A DNA stretch of 64,000 bases from Haematobia irritans (Eukaryota; Arthropoda; Insecta; Diptera; Muscidae): the NCBI RefSeq assembly GCF_050003625.1, contig NC_134397.1:98998162-99062161 (forward strand), read 5' to 3'. Position numbers and translations under genes: made by a program. This document shows positions 1-11,660 of this stretch, piece after piece. Every line of letters starts with the position of its first letter. Position 1 is the stretch's first letter. The notes below the pieces were generated by a model. That model did no database searches, was not told the DNA's origin, and saw only the letters and a list, made by a program, of their open reading frames with translations.

Positions 1-1
1 A

Positions 2-299
2 AATAAGGCTGCTGAAAAGCAAAAAGTTGTACAAGAGTATAATGAGCGTTATGTAAATGAAAAGAGAAGACCAGCGACCACATACTCTGTAGGGGACTAT
101 GTTATGGTGCGAAATTTTGATTCGCATAGTGGGCTTGCAAGAAAATTAGTACCAAAATACAAGGGACCTTATTTGGGTATCTAAGGTACTAGGAAATGAT
201 AGATACTTATTAAACGACGTGGAGGGATTCCAACTGTCTCGGATACCGTACGAAGGTGTTTGGGCTGTGAATAATATGCGTCCATGGTATAGTGGTTAA
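2..299 (+). pseudogene. LTR retroelement integrase C-terminal end, frameshifted
   Basis: Read from base 2, this gives the last part of a retroelement integrase. It includes a basic stretch, the segment SVGDYVMVRNF, and PKYKGPY, which matches the GPY/F module typical of Ty3/gypsy-type integrases. After GPYLGI the frame hits TAA near 184. The sequence continues in another frame (LLNDVEGFQLSRIPYEG, then MRPWYSG) to a stop at 297-299, so one small indel near 175-183 breaks it. The gene enters from beyond the left edge, so the catalytic core is not visible. Clade assignment beyond gypsy-type is uncertain. Confidence 0.75.
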
Positions 300-350
300 A
301 AGAACTCTAATGTAGAGATCAGGGGCTCTCGATTGTCAGGATGACCGAGT

Positions 351-593
351 TGTAGCAGTTATATTCCATTAGTTCTTATTCCATTAGCATTTATTATATA
401 TTTATTTATTCTATTACAAGTCTGTAATTATGCCTATCTCTATCTAAATTAACAATGCCTAGAGTTAAGCTTGTCTATTGTTGTCCTACTCTAAGAATGC
501 CAAACACTAGATTAAGTGATATGTACAAGATGTCGATTTAGTAATAAAGCATCACTTGAAAACGACAATCGTGTGTTATTTTATTCGCCTACT
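351..593 (+). repeat. Putative 3' LTR of the left-edge retroelement
   Basis: This lies just downstream of the integrase stop. It begins TGTAGCAGTT, has a polyadenylation signal AATAAA at about 542, and ends near CGCCTACT, as a short LTR could. The matching 5' LTR would be outside the window, so the boundaries are estimates. Confidence 0.35.
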
Positions 594-636
594 AAATGTT
601 ATTGATGTGAAGGCCATAGAAACACTAAATATTCTA

Positions 637-812
637 GTTAAAAGAAAGCCAAAAATTTAAAAGAAAACTTACCAATTCACTATTTAATTATACACTGAGG
701 GAAATATAAAAATTTGTCCAAATTCATTTAGGGTTACTCTGAAATTAAATATTTTTTTTACATTAAATAAAAACATTAAATTGGTTTCCAAAAAATTCTT
801 ATTAAATATATA
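637..812. repeat. Imperfect direct repeat, unit 1
   Basis: This unit matches 1236-1402 over about 170 bp. Shared landmarks are CTTACCAATTCACTAT, ACTCTGAAATTAAA/TTCTGAAATTAAAG and ATTAAATTGGTTTC. The two units are about 600 bp apart in the same orientation. No coding potential; unidentified repeat relic. Confidence 0.6.
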
Positions 813-894
813 ATAAAATAAAAAACTAAAACCCAGCCAACTGCACTCAAATCGATGATTTGATGGTGGCAAAGGAAATGAGAAATGTTTGTAT

Positions 895-1200
895 GAATTT
901 ATTTCGGCATAAGCCGGCTATCATAAACATTTTTTGGAAGGTTCAAGTGTGGTTCACCTTGGGTTTATTGAACTGCCTGAATTTATTCTGATAATTGGTT
1001 GATAGTTTTGCTGCAAGTAGAGGATGCTGATGAGGAATGTGGTAATTCTGAAACGTGCGTCCATCCAACCATCTTGCAGTCTATAGGGCTTTGCCCAAAT
1101 AAATTTGACAAACATTATTTTCCTCTGTTGGTTAAGCTACACTTGTAGTTTAGTCAATGCATGGTTTTAAGCTGAAATAAAAAAACAACAACAATGCTTA
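895..1200. repeat. SINE-like or short dispersed repeat between direct repeats
   Basis: This less AT-rich block lies between the two direct repeats and ends in an A-rich tail (AAAAAAACAACAACAA near 1180-1196). It contains CTATAGGGCTTTGCCC and TAGTCAATGCATGG. The style is that of a short retroposon, but I could not define a promoter box or target duplication. It has no open frame. Confidence 0.35.
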
Positions 1201-1235
1201 AAGAACAGAACCAACAATAACAAAACAAAACGAAT

Positions 1236-1402
1236 GGTTAAAAGAAAGTTAAAGAAATCTTACCAATTCACTATTAAATTATAAGCAGAGGAGTAATAAA
1301 AATTATTCCAATTATTCTGGGGCTATTCTGAAATTAAAGATTTATTTTTTACATTAAAATATTAAATTGGTTTCTAAAAAATTTGATTAAAGAAATAATA
1401 AA
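1236..1402. repeat. Imperfect direct repeat, unit 2
   Basis: Second copy of the repeat at 637-812, same orientation, with small indels. Downstream 1403-1549 is AT-rich with no recognisable feature. Confidence 0.6.
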
Positions 1403-1549
1403 ACAAGGTATTAAAAACTGTGTTTTTGGTGATGTAATGGTCATTTTTTTCGACTTTTATTACGACTGAGTAAACAACTCATTTAGTAATTTTATGCTAA
1501 TTTACAATAAATACTAGTGCAATTATTCAGGTAAAGTTGTTTCGTGATA

Positions 1550-2336
1550 CACTGTTAGAAAAATATGTTTTTCATATGTTCCGATATAAACAAAATGTGT
1601 TTCGGGCACAATTCTTAAACACAATATATTTAAGTGCAAACATGTAATGTTCCTAAACTAACACAAAATGTTTGGGACACATATGTTAATATGTTACAAT
1701 ATATTATGTTTGGGGCATGAATGTTTCATAAAAATAATATGTGTGAATGTATACATATATAAATTTACACATTTCGAGTAAACATATATATGTTGTGATA
1801 CTTTATTCAGAGAGCGACAGAGAGAGAGTTAGTATAGAGAAAGGAATAGAGATGGAAACCGGGAGGGTTGAATAAAAAGATATCAACATAACACAGCGAG
1901 AATGAAATGAGAGCAATTTCTGTGAAACCGCTTGTATGTTGTTTCGGATAACTGTTTCATGATAAGGCCAACAATTTAATATGCTTAAGTCTAAATATTA
2001 TTTAATTTGAATATTAGAATGAGTATTCGGAATAAAGAGAGAAGAGAACCAAGAGAATAGACATTTGAAAAAAAAAAACAGCATATTTGTATTACAGAAA
2101 AAGATGCGAAGAACTCAAAAATTTCGTGGAAGTGAATATTATGTGAGAGAATGAGCACAATCTTCTTTGAGGAATTCTTCCAAGCATATACTATTTTTGG
2201 ACTCAAAATGCTTCCAAACATATCATATGCTCACATAAAACAAACATATTAATGTTTCGCAGTATCCAATAATATATGTGCTTCCTGCAAAATATGTTTG
2301 GAACATATGTTAGAGAAGCGATTTTTTTTGAGGGTG
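1550..2336. mobile_element. CAC...GTG element, family A copy 1 (787 bp)
   Basis: Starts CACTGTTAGAAAAATATG and ends GATTTTTTTTGAGGGTG, so the ends are imperfect inverted repeats. It is flanked by TA on both sides (1548-1549 and 2337-2338). It is homologous end to end with 38600-40340 but lacks the middle section with tRNA-like sequences. It is full of short motifs such as ATATGTTTGGAACATATG. No transposase is encoded; non-autonomous. Confidence 0.75.
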
Positions 2337-2394
2337 TAAATAGTCCTTTAACTATACTCTAGTTTGTTCAAATTATATTAATTGACTACATCCA

Positions 2395-3686
2395 TAGGCA
2401 TAGCCCTTCTAAGTCTTCTGGTTCTCGCATGGTTGAAGAATATTTTGTTAAGATCTGAGTTTTCGTGACACTGTAACTTTAATGCATGTTTTCGTGCATT
2501 TAGGCTTATTTCCTCAATAATTGTCTTTATTCCCAAGTCTCGATGCAGATCGCTATTTCGAATATACCAGGGACTATAGTTCGTATGATTTTATTTTGGT
2601 TTTTTTGGTTTATTTCCACATCCTGTTTTGCGGCACAGCCCCAAAGCTGTATACCGTAAATCCATATCGGTTTAATAATTTGATTGTAGACGAGAATTTT
2701 ATTTTTAATCGATATTCTGTTGTCAACAAACATCCAGTACATCTGACTGAATTTCATTTTAATTTCTTGGTTTTTTTCTTTACGTGTTCTTTCCATTTAA
2801 TTTTTGCGTCTAGTGTTATATACAAATATTTACCGATGTTTGCATACGGAACTGATGTATTATTCAGGTATAATGGTATCTTGTGGATTTCTTTATTTGT
2901 AAATACCATGTGTATGGATTTGTTTTCGTTTAGCTGTATTCTCCATTTGTTAATCCAATTTAAGATACTAGACAGGACAGCCTGAAGTTTTGCGGTTGCC
3001 TCTAATTCTGTTTCTGCCGTGGTAAGAACTGCCGTATCGTCGGCGAAGGTAGCTATCGTTGCATCTGCAGAACATGGAATTTCTCATGTATATAGTAGAT
3101 ATAATATTGGCCCATACCACCTTGTGGAACCCCAGCTCTCATTGAACGTAGCGTGGAATAGCTATCTGCAATTTTTACACGAAAATGTCGCTGACTTAGA
3201 TATGATTTTAAAATCTCGTAATACTCTATTGGGATATCATTGTATGTTATAGTTTACATAAGAGTCCCTCATGCTAGACTTTGTCAAATGCTTGTCCTAC
3301 GTCCAGAAATACTGCGGAGCAGACATATTTGTTTTCGATAGCGTTCTCAGCTACATCAACAATGCGGTCAATTTGCTGTATCGTTGAATGTTCAGTTCTG
3401 AACCCAAATTGATGATTTGGGATAAGATTTCGATTACATATGATAACTTGGAGTCTTTTCAATAATAACTTTTAAAAAATTTTGGACATAACAGGTAATA
3501 GAGATATAGGTCGGTACGATGTTAACTCATATTCAGGGTTTGCTGGTTTTTGAATTAGAATTATTTCAGACACTTTCCATTCCAGTGGGACATATCTTAA
3601 ACGAAAGCATGCATTTATTATATGCAGTAACTTTTGTTTTGCTAGAATTGGGAGATGCTTGAATATTGTTCCCGATATCAAATCGT
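2395..3686 (-). pseudogene. Jockey-like reverse transcriptase, 3' half of ORF2
   Basis: In the minus direction the frames give SYRPISLLPVMSKIF (finger region), FGFRTEHSTIQQ, AVFLDVGQAFDKV (motif A) and, further on, IIKPIWIYGIQLWGCA, a conserved C-terminal block of jockey-type ORF2. The motif after A falls in the damaged region 3019-3270. The frame breaks near 3470, 3270 and 2800. The final codons lie near 2395, followed by an AT-rich 3' end that abuts the family A element. Jockey proteins copy their own RNA at a nicked chromosome; this one cannot. Confidence 0.8.
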
Positions 3687-4826
3687 CGGAAAAAAGTTAC
3701 GGTCACACTTCGGTCCTCAAAATAATGCCAGATGTGCCTAACGTAGTGGATTATACTTTGGCGAGTCCACTTTTTACAAAAAGTTTGAAACTCTAATACC
3801 AAACAGTGAGGCGTGGTGCACACAGGCCTTGGGGAATAAACGATATATAGATTTCTACACTGATGGCTCCAAATTGGATGGACAAGTGGGTTTCGGAGTA
3901 TATTCTAAAGATCTGGAATTTCGAATAGCGAAAAGATTACCTAATCACTGTAGTGTTTTTCAGGCCGAAATATTAGCAATAAGAGAGGTGGCGAATTGGC
4001 TGAAAAGTAATGTTCCAAGAAATGTTGCCATTAATATATACTCAGACAGTACACCTGCAATAAAATCCATGGACTCTGTGTTCCTTAACTCGAAAACGGC
4101 CATCGACTGCCGCAAATCTCTCAATGAGATGGCTGAGCAGCGCAATATTCACCTAATATGGGTGTCTGGCCATAGGAACAAACCGAGGAACTGCGAAACG
4201 GATGAGTTGGCGAGACTAGGGACTACCTTACATATTCCAGGGGAAGTAGAATCTGTTGGTATGCCCCTGGCTACCTCCAAGCTTCATACTGCGTGAGAAG
4301 GATGTTATGATGGCAAATGTTCAATACGAGAAGGGTTGTAACGACACCAAGCAAATATGGCCCCATTTAAACTTAAACCACACACTAGGTATGCTAGTGT
4401 TCTTGAGACGTCAGATATCACTCCTGATGTCTGCCATAACGGGTCGCTGCCTGATAGGCGATTTTGCAAAAACTATAGGCGCGAAGTATAATGACTATTG
4501 TATGAGATGTCATGGTGCGGAGGAAAAGGAAACAATTAAACACCTCTTGTGTGAGTGTCCTGTATTTTGTGTAAATCGCAAGCAACTTTTAGGAGCATAT
4601 AGCTTCAGATTACTGGCGGATCTGGAAAACGTTAAGCAGTTTGCTAATGTTTTTGGAACAATCTGGTTGGTTCAACAAAGAAAAATAATCAAGAAGGTTC
4701 AGCGGTTAAAACTAGAAGTGCCCATATGTAATAGGTACTTTTAGTTAATGTGGTATCACAATGGACTGAATAGTATAAGTGAGCCTGAATCTTAATCGGG
4801 CCGTCACTTTAACCTAACCTTCAGTG
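3687..4826 (+). mobile_element. Loa/I-like LINE fragment L1, 3' end with CCTAA tail
   Basis: This matches the 3' ~1.1 kb of the full-length LINE at 32506-37529, in reverse orientation. It starts abruptly inside the region before RNase H and ends AACCTAACC at about 4818-4826, the same tail as the other copies. It sits inside the jockey-like element, so it arrived later. Confidence 0.85.
3829..4744 (+). pseudogene. RNase H and C-terminal zinc-finger region of LINE L1
   Basis: The frame 3829-4296 holds an RNase H domain: IDFYTDGSKLDG (first catalytic Asp), FQAEILAIREV (Glu), IYSDSTPAIKS (Asp) and a late block ending ETDELARLG. A frameshift near 4270-4296 moves the rest to 4256-4744. There the cysteine/histidine block CMRCHGAEEKETIKHLLCEC resembles the zinc-binding tail seen in other copies. 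RNase H removes RNA from the hybrid during copying. The fragment lacks the endonuclease and reverse transcriptase. Confidence 0.8.
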
Positions 4827-5947
4827 TAACAGGTTTAATCTTTAGACTGTCTTGCTTTTCAATTTTACTTATGTTTTCGTTATCCGATTTTCTTTCCGGC
4901 GGTTTAAAAATATCTTAGAAGTGATTTGCAAATACTTCTACCTTTTCATCTCCTTTTTTAATCCAAACGCCATCCTTACTTTAAATTGGAGGTATACTGG
5001 GGGTGGATTGGTTAAGTTGTCGTGTAGCTTTCCATAAGCTATAATTAGTCGACTTGGTTGACGTTAAGTTTTGCAAATACGAAGCCATAATTTTATTTTT
5101 TGATACGCTTGTTAGCATTTTGAGTTCATTTATCATCCTATTTAGAATTGTTTTGTTTTCTCTTGTTCTTTCTTTTTGCCATTTCTTCCTGGCTCTTCTC
5201 TTTTTAGATAGTAAGTCTCTGATTTCTTTCGTGTAAGTTATATGTGGATTAATTTTTTGGTGAATGATAGGAGTACTATCCCAGGCTGAAGTTTGTATGT
5301 CTTGAATAAATTTTCGTCAATGTTGACTTCAGTTTTTAATGACGTTTTTAAGTTTATTTTTTCCGACAAGGAGTATTTGAAAAAGTGTCAATTTGTTCGA
5401 TTATTCGTTAAATAATGCGGTGGATCTATTTCAATCACGCTGTCAGTAATCGTTACCATAACAACTGATTTCGCAGTTTTGAGCTCTACAAGCTCTATAT
5501 AGTTGATTACCTTTCGTAGTGGTAAGTCTTGAGCGCCACAGTGTGTTCTTGGCATTAAAATCACCACCTATAATGAAGTGGTTACCAAGTTTCTGTAACA
5601 TATCAATGTAACGATCACATTTAATGTTGTATCTTGGCGAGAATAAATGCAGCTTACATTAAAGTCTTTGTGGTATCGTAGATTTACGACGACGCTACCA
5701 ATTTGAAAGGCATCATTTTCAAGGATTTGTTCTGCATAGTGTTTGATACTCTGTTTTATGATGACGGATGCTCCTCCTCGAGGTTTTTGAGATGGATGGA
5801 AGGCATTGTAAATATTGTAATTTCGTACATTTATAAACGAGGTATAAGCAATATATCAATTTTCTGATCCTGAAGAAAATATTCTACTTCTTGAATGCGG
5901 TTTATCAAACTATTACAGTTCCATGTGGCTATGCGTAGAGTAGTCAT
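4827..5947 (-). pseudogene. Jockey-like ORF2, endonuclease and linker part
   Basis: ORF2 starts at the ATG at 5945-5947 (MTTLRIATWNCNSLINRI), the classic opening of an APE-type endonuclease. Next comes the region with PRGGASVIIKQSIKHYAEQI. The linker near 5200-5030 contains KKWQKERTRENK and, after it, a block close to SLWKATRQLN that is typical for jockey. A deletion near 5855 shifts the frame after IDILLI. Further breaks occur near 5330-5560. The nuclease would have nicked target DNA; it is dead here. Confidence 0.7.
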
Positions 5948-6539
5948 TAATGTACATACGAGTTGAAGTTTACAGCTATAGCGATTATCTTCTCAAATAA
6001 TTTTTCATTTGATTTTGCTTGAAAATCTAAGGGTTGGTTAATTTTTTCCAAGTTTTTGAATATCTCATGGAGAATCATGGATTCATTTGTTGTCTGCAAA
6101 TGATTGCCAACTATATTGGAATATGTTTGGGTATTTTGGCGAGAATTGCCTTGAGTTGAATATTTTTCAATTGGCTGTTTTTGCCATTGTGATGTTGATC
6201 GTTGGGGTTGGCAACTGTTGGTTGTTTGCAGCCGATGACCCATGAGTTCTCATATTAATACGTGTGACAGTATTCTCTTTGGCGGTCCTAGATTTGTTTC
6301 GAATTTTTTGTAGTTTCTTTGCTACTTCACAGCCCCTATAGTTTGCGGGGTGCTGGCCTCTGCAATTTATACATTTTGGTATAATGTTTTTGGGCATTTC
6401 ACAATTTCGGTATCATGTTTTCCAGCACATTTTACGCATCTTTCTACGCATCTTGCTACGCATCTTGCTACTACGTTGGGTCATTTGGTGACCCATATCG
6501 TATTTTTCAACATCGCATATCTTACTGTTCGAATATAAT
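5947..6539 (-). pseudogene. Jockey-like ORF1 (gag-like), zinc-knuckle C-terminal half
   Basis: Cysteine/histidine knuckles are visible: one near 6430-6390 (VKCAGKHDTEIVKC in one frame) and CINCRGQHPANYRGC in the next frame (6397-6320). This arrangement marks the nucleic-acid-binding end of jockey ORF1. The two knuckles are in different frames. The ORF1 stop TAA overlaps the ORF2 start as TAATG at 5945-5949, an arrangement known in jockey-type elements. The N-terminal half is missing. Confidence 0.7.
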
Positions 6540-6987
6540 TAACAATTTCTATCACTCAGTGCATTAATTGGTAACATATGCTCAATTCATGATGAGTAGT
6601 GAGAACTTTTAATTATAATCCAAAAGTAAGAAATTCGGTGATCAAAAATACGACCTAATACCCAACGTAGTATAAGGGTTAAAAGGTTTAATAAGCAAAC
6701 GCTAATATATCTCAAAATACCAAAATATTCCATTCCCTTGTTGCATACCTGCTAAAAAGATACAACAGTCCACGACAACGCCAACTCATACAATTGGCGG
6801 GCATAAACGAGTCTTCGGATGAATGGAATTAATGGCATCCACTCGGCCTTTCCCATATGGCTTGCTAGGCCCTCTTCACGCAGTACGCATGATTGGATTA
6901 ACTCCTCAGAAGTCCCGTCTATAGGGCATTTCACCGCGAGAGGAATGAGCTGAATTGGCGCAATCGTGCGGGCTTTACAAAAGACTG
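6540..6987. other. No recognised gene; relic sequence
   Basis: The left half is AT-rich and unremarkable. The right half (about 6750-6987) is more GC-rich and holds an 80-codon open minus frame (6752-6994) with no motif I recognise. It probably derives from a decayed mobile element because it ends exactly against a CAC...GTG element. Confidence 0.4.
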
Positions 6988-7484
6988 CACTCAAAAAAAA
7001 GTGAACTCTCTATTTCACTAAAGCCAATTTAACTTTATTTTAGTTAATGGAATTATTATTTTTGGAGAAAGTTTCCTTTGCTCTAATAATTTTTTATGTA
7101 CGTTAGTTAAATTAACTAAAACCGAGGAAAAAAATATACTCAAATGAAGCATATAGATTAACTAAATTCGTGTCTTCCACAAAGTAGTTCAGAATTTCTT
7201 TAAATTGGTAAATTTTACCAAAAATGCGTCCATCATGAACTTCGTATGTCACTAAAGACATTCTTGCCATTTTGACCTCCAAGTTTTTCCTTCAAACTAC
7301 AAAATTTTCTTTAAGAAGTGAAAAGACTTAATTATGTCTAATAAATTTTCTTGAATTTGTCGAAAAATAATTACGACATTATTTTTACGACATCGGTGTG
7401 ATGCCAACGTTTGTAATACTGTTTAGTTAAAATTTTCTACAAATATTACAAATTTTCTAAAATTAACGGAAAGTTTTCTCCCTG
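6988..7484. mobile_element. CAC...GTG element, family E copy 2 (right end missing)
   Basis: Starts CACTCAAAAAAAAGTGAACT and aligns along its length with 9077-9593. It lacks the last ~23 bp, including the right inverted repeat, where it joins a decayed LINE. No open frame. Confidence 0.65.
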
Positions 7485-7498
7485 GTATCAAGAGAAGG

Positions 7499-8340
7499 AT
7501 GAAATGCAAATCCCATGCTTCCATGTTTCGCGAAACTTTGAGTTCGAAAGCGATGTGCAATGTGAGCAGGGGAGATGGACTAATAAGTGAGGATAGTTTT
7601 CATACTGACCATCCTACGGTGGATGATGTTAATGGAAGGGGAGCGATTGATTTTGCTGAAACCGGGGTTTCTTTTAAATGCATTTCCTCGGATGATCTTC
7701 TTATGGCTTTCGAGCAAAGTAAGTATAATGCACCAGGCTGTGACCGAAATTGAAATTTTTTATGATAATTTTTCCTCATTTGTCGAGATACTTTCTTCAT
7801 GAAGTCAATACTATTATGAATTCATCCTTTTCAAGTGGTTGGGAAATCGTCAAAGTTGTACCAATCAGGAAAAGGTCTCAACCCACATCTTCGGATATGT
7901 ATCGGCCAATATCATTGCTGCCTATATTGTCGAAGGTGGTGGAATATGTTTTGAAGAGGCAACTGTTAATTATTTAGAGCGTAAACCTTGCTCAGCGATG
8001 TCCAATGTGGTTTTAGGAGTCACAGAAGTTCTTCGATTTTGTTAGTAGGTCTGACCGATTCAATCAGAAGCAGTTTTGCGAACCAGAGAACTAGTGTCTT
8101 ACTGTCTCTCGACTTTGTAAAGGCATTAATAGAATAGACGGAAGCTTCATTCCATCTATAATGACGGATAGGCGCCAGTATGTCCAATTACTCGTAAATG
8201 TTTGACTTCTGATGTACTCCCTGTGAGAAAGGGTGTTTCCAAGGCTAGGTCCTTTGCTTTTTATTATTCATTACATTCATTAATCACTTTTTTTTGTATG
8301 TATGTCATTTTCTATGCGGATGATATTCTCTCTGATACAT
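7499..8340 (+). pseudogene. Highly decayed non-LTR reverse transcriptase (second LINE relic)
   Basis: Plus-strand frames give SGWEIVKVVPIRKRSQ, MYRPISLLPILSKVVEY and, after breaks, LLSLDFVKA (motif A) and FYADDI near 8310-8330 (catalytic YADD). The order is that of a jockey-type reverse transcriptase with at least four frameshifts. Upstream, 7499-7753 probably encodes the preceding linker (SQ/SK rich, ends APGCD like the KAPG motif). It differs in sequence from the element at 2345-6539. Confidence 0.65.
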
Positions 8341-8354
8341 TAAAAACATTTTGT

Positions 8355-8583
8355 TTGAATACGAAAACTTATAGAAACAAATTAATTCAATGCTTTTGTG
8401 AGACATATTCGAGTAGTTACTCCATTATAAATACTCTATGTTTACACTTGGAACTTTCATAAATATTTGTTTGTCTTTTTTACATAATATTTGAATGCGA
8501 AAACTTATCGAAACAGACTGATTCAATACTTTTGTGAGTCATAATTGAATAGTTATTCGACTTTAAATATTGATTGTTTACAC
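8355..8583. repeat. Two tandem units, ~136-bp period
   Basis: TTGAATACGAAAACTTAT at 8355 recurs as TTGAATGCGAAAACTTAT at 8491. Both units run on through GATTCAAT/AATTCAAT, TTTTGTGAG and GTTTACAC. The second unit ends at the left end of the next mobile element. Confidence 0.65.
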
Positions 8584-9076
8584 ATTATCATATGTTCCGA
8601 TATAAACAAAATGTGTTTCGGGCACAATTTTAAAACACAATACATTTAAGTGCAAACATGTAATGTTCCTAAACTAACACTAAATGTTTGGGACATCTAT
8701 GTTAATATGTTAGAATATATTATGTTTGAGGCATGAATGTTTCATAAAAATCATATGTGTGAATGCAAACATATATAAATTTACAAATTTCGACTAAACA
8801 TACATATGTTGTGATATTTTATTCAAAGCGACAGAGAAAGTATAGAGAAAGAAATAGAGATGGAAACCGGGAGAGTTGACGAAAGATATCTACATAACAC
8901 AGCAAAAGAATCAAAAGAGAACAATTTCTGTGAAACCGCTTGTATGTTGTTTCGGAAAACTGTTTTATGATAAGGCCAAAAATTTGATATGCTTAATTCT
9001 AAATATTATTTAATCTGAATAAAGAGAATGGACATTCGGAACCAAGAGAATAGACATTTGAAAAACAAACAGCATA

Positions 9077-9593
9077 CACTCAAAACAATAGTGAACTCTC
9101 TATTTCACTAAAGCCAATTTAACTTTATTGTAGTTCATGGAATTATTATGTTTGGAGAAAGTTTCCTTTACGCTAATAATTGTTTGCATATGTTAGTTAA
9201 ATTAACTAAAACCGAGGAAAAAATATACACAAATGAAGCACAAAGATTAACTAAATTCGAGTCTTCCACAAAATAGTTCAATATTTCTTTAAATTTGTAA
9301 ATTTTACTACAAATGCGTTCATCATGAACTTCGTATGTCATTAAAAACATTCTTGCAATTTTGAACTCCAATTTTTTCCTTCAAACTGCAAAATTTTCTT
9401 TAATAAGTGAAAAAACTTAATTATATCTAATAATTTTTTTTTTGAATTTGTCGAAAAATATTTACTCATTTTTATAATATCGGCGTGATGCCGCGTTTGT
9501 AATACTGTTTAGTTAAAATTTTCTAAAAGTATTCAAGATTTTCTAAAATTAACCGAAAGTTTTCTTCCTGGTGGGTTCACTGTTTTTTCATTG
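9077..9593. mobile_element. CAC...GTG element, family E copy 1, nested in family A
   Basis: Starts CACTCAAAACAATAGTGAAC and ends GTTCACTGTTTTTTCATTG. The ends are inverted repeats and TA flanks both sides (9075-9076, 9594-9595). The uninterrupted site is visible at 39120-39121 in the other family A copy, which proves insertion with a 2-bp duplication. Confidence 0.85.
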
Positions 9594-10275
9594 TATGTTT
9601 TCGCAGCATTTTATGTATGTGTGGACATGTGTTTTGTTTATCATTTTGGCATTATGGGCACAATTTTTTTCTTGGTTTGTTAAAAGAAATCAGGGGTCTT
9701 CATAAAAATAACGAAAGGGCACTATACTCTTTTTAGAGTTGGGACAGTAAAATGAAATAAGTAGGAAATAGTGAAAAATTACATAGTAAAATGTATAAAA
9801 ACAAGTCCACGAGGAGTTGACGGACGGACACCAAATATAAAAGCGGGCATTAAGTTCGAGTTTTGCAGCTAAAACAATTCAAAAAGTTTATTTTCTTTAA
9901 AATGAATTATTAAAGAAAAATAAAAGGCATTTTAGAGCGATGGTGTTAAATGCTAGTAAAAAAACTGTTGACGCCTAAATAAATTTATGTTTATATTATA
10001 AAATTATTTATGTATGTTTCTACACGACTCCACGTTCTTCTTTTGTTAGAGTTTTTAAATTCCATCCAAATTTTAAAGTTTTGTGCCAAAAACAGTTTTT
10101 GTTACAAAATTGTTATTTTTGCAATAAAAAATAATATTTTATCAAAAATCAGTCAACTTCGTTTATATCAAGCACTGCTACTGACTATAAATCTTTAATA
10201 ACCCACATTTCGAAGTTTCATTATAAAAATTTAATATAGTATAAATATAAATGTGTAAATTAAAAAAAAAGTGTT

Positions 10276-10348
10276 CGGTCGGAGCAGGGATTGAACCCAC
10301 GACCCTTGGCATGCAAGGCAGACATGCTAACCACTGCTCCACGTGGCC
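10276..10348 (-). other. tRNA-Ala-like sequence inside family A element
   Basis: Read on the minus strand: an A-box-like TGGAGCAGTGGTTAGC and a B box GGGTTCAATCC, with a loop that would place TGC at the anticodon position. The acceptor ends do not pair well, so this is not a functional tRNA gene. The same sequence is at 39774-39846 in the other family A copy. Confidence 0.6.
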
Positions 10349-10462
10349 AACAAATGTATGTTTCTGTTAAATAATGTTATGTTTGCATGGGCTCGTGGGC
10401 GCTGCAAACTATGCTATATAAATGTAACTTATAACGATAATTATCTGCTGGTGACTATAACA

Positions 10463-10532
10463 GCTACGTAGCCCAGAGGATAGTGTGTTGGCTTACAAAC
10501 TGTATGGTCCTCGGTTCGATTCTCCGTGCAGG
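10463..10532 (+). other. Second tRNA-like sequence inside family A element
   Basis: Plus strand: A-box-like TAGCCCAGAGGATAGTGTG and B box GGTTCGATTCTCC about 35 bases apart, spaced as in a tRNA. The copy at 39961-40030 reads TAGCCCAGTGGTAGTGTG. No good acceptor stem. It could act as an internal RNA polymerase III promoter; inference only. Confidence 0.6.
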
Positions 10533-10851
10533 CGAAAGGTAAAATTTAAAAAATTTATAAAAGTGAATAATTTCTTCAATATTATTTGTATTGCAGAAAA
10601 AGGTGCCAAGAACTAAAATATTTCGTGGAAGTGAAAATTACGAGTATGTTAGGGAATGAGCACAATCGTCTTTGCGAAAAATTCATCCAAGCAAATAATA
10701 TTTTTGGGCTCAAAATGCTTCCAAACATATAATATGTTCACATAAAAAAACATATTAATGTTTTGGCAGTATCCAATAATATATGTGCTTCCTGCAAAAT
10801 ATGTTTGGAACATATGTTAAAGAAGCGATTTTTTTTTTTTTTTTGAGGGTG

Positions 10852-11660
10852 CATTGGGACCTTTCATAACTATATTTTTTATACATAATATTTAGCTACT
10901 CTTCAAAATATTTGTAATTTTTTGCTTTTCTTTTTATTCTTCCTTTGATATAAAGAATTCCTCTTAACTTACAAATCAGGGATATCTTTTACTATATCTT
11001 GTTTAATTATACATTTTTAAGTATTATTTGTATACGAATATTGTATGAAAATCTAGAGAGTAGTCCATTGTAATTACTTTATTTGGCTAAAAAGCTTAGA
11101 ATTAATTATAAATAAACAAAAAATAAAGTTAACGATTTATATTTTTGGCACATTTTATTATAATTTGAAAAGGGAATTATCCAAAGTACCAATTCAAAAA
11201 GTTATTTTCCTTTAAAATAAATTAAATTAAATGAGCCAAAGTTGCTCTAGATATTACTCATATCTTCTACATTTAATAATTTTTTGAGCCACAAAGATAC
11301 ATGGCTATACGGTTATATCAGAACTCTTTTAAGTAAATGGAGCCTCTTTATACGATATCCTAATTTTGCATTTCTTTAGTATTATGGCAGAAAGCAACAA
11401 GTTATCTTATTATGTGTACTTCGAAACAGATAATATCTATCGTCATAAATAAATCCATTAGCATTTAATGGTGCGTTTAAAGATGTTACTATGTGCTTGA
11501 AACATTGACAAGGTGCTATACGTAGAAGTATGTGCGCATATCCGGTTGCCCCTGGAAACAGACCGCCTTTCGGTCGATATATTCCGTAACCATAGTTTTG
11601 TGACAACACACAGTATTTGATTGCTAATGGGGAAACTGTGAAAACAGTTGATTTTGAATA
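10852..11660. other. AT-rich spacer upstream of the RIIa/IQ gene
   Basis: No coding signal until 11661. A short stretch near 11140-11215 resembles parts of the repeat around 62660-62710. Promoter and 5' UTR of the downstream gene should lie in the last few hundred bases. I see no clear TATA box placed at a known start. Confidence 0.45.

Larger units (their letters stand above)
2345..6539 (-). mobile_element. Degenerate jockey-like non-LTR retrotransposon, split by a second LINE
   Basis: Minus-strand element with ORF1 at the right, ORF2 endonuclease/linker in the middle and reverse transcriptase at the left. It is interrupted at 3687-4826 by a plus-strand Loa/I-like LINE fragment. The order and motifs are those of the jockey clade. 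Every coding part carries frameshifts or stops, so it is an old dead copy. About 20 codons appear to be missing where the two arms should meet, so the insertion came with a target deletion or later loss. Confidence 0.8.
8581..10851. mobile_element. CAC...GTG element, family A copy 2 (2.27 kb, with nested family E)
   Basis: Left end CACATTATCATATGTTCC (a short deletion relative to the other A copies) and right end TTTTTTTTTGAGGGTG. Flanks are TA (8579-8580) and CA (10852-10853), one base different from a TA duplication. It matches 38600-40340 throughout, apart from the 517-bp nested element at 9077-9593. It contains two tRNA-like segments on opposite strands and no transposase. Confidence 0.75.

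Noticed and set aside
2521..2985. Plus-strand gene of 154 codons
   Set aside because: It is the antisense of a jockey-type reverse transcriptase with recognisable motifs on the other strand.
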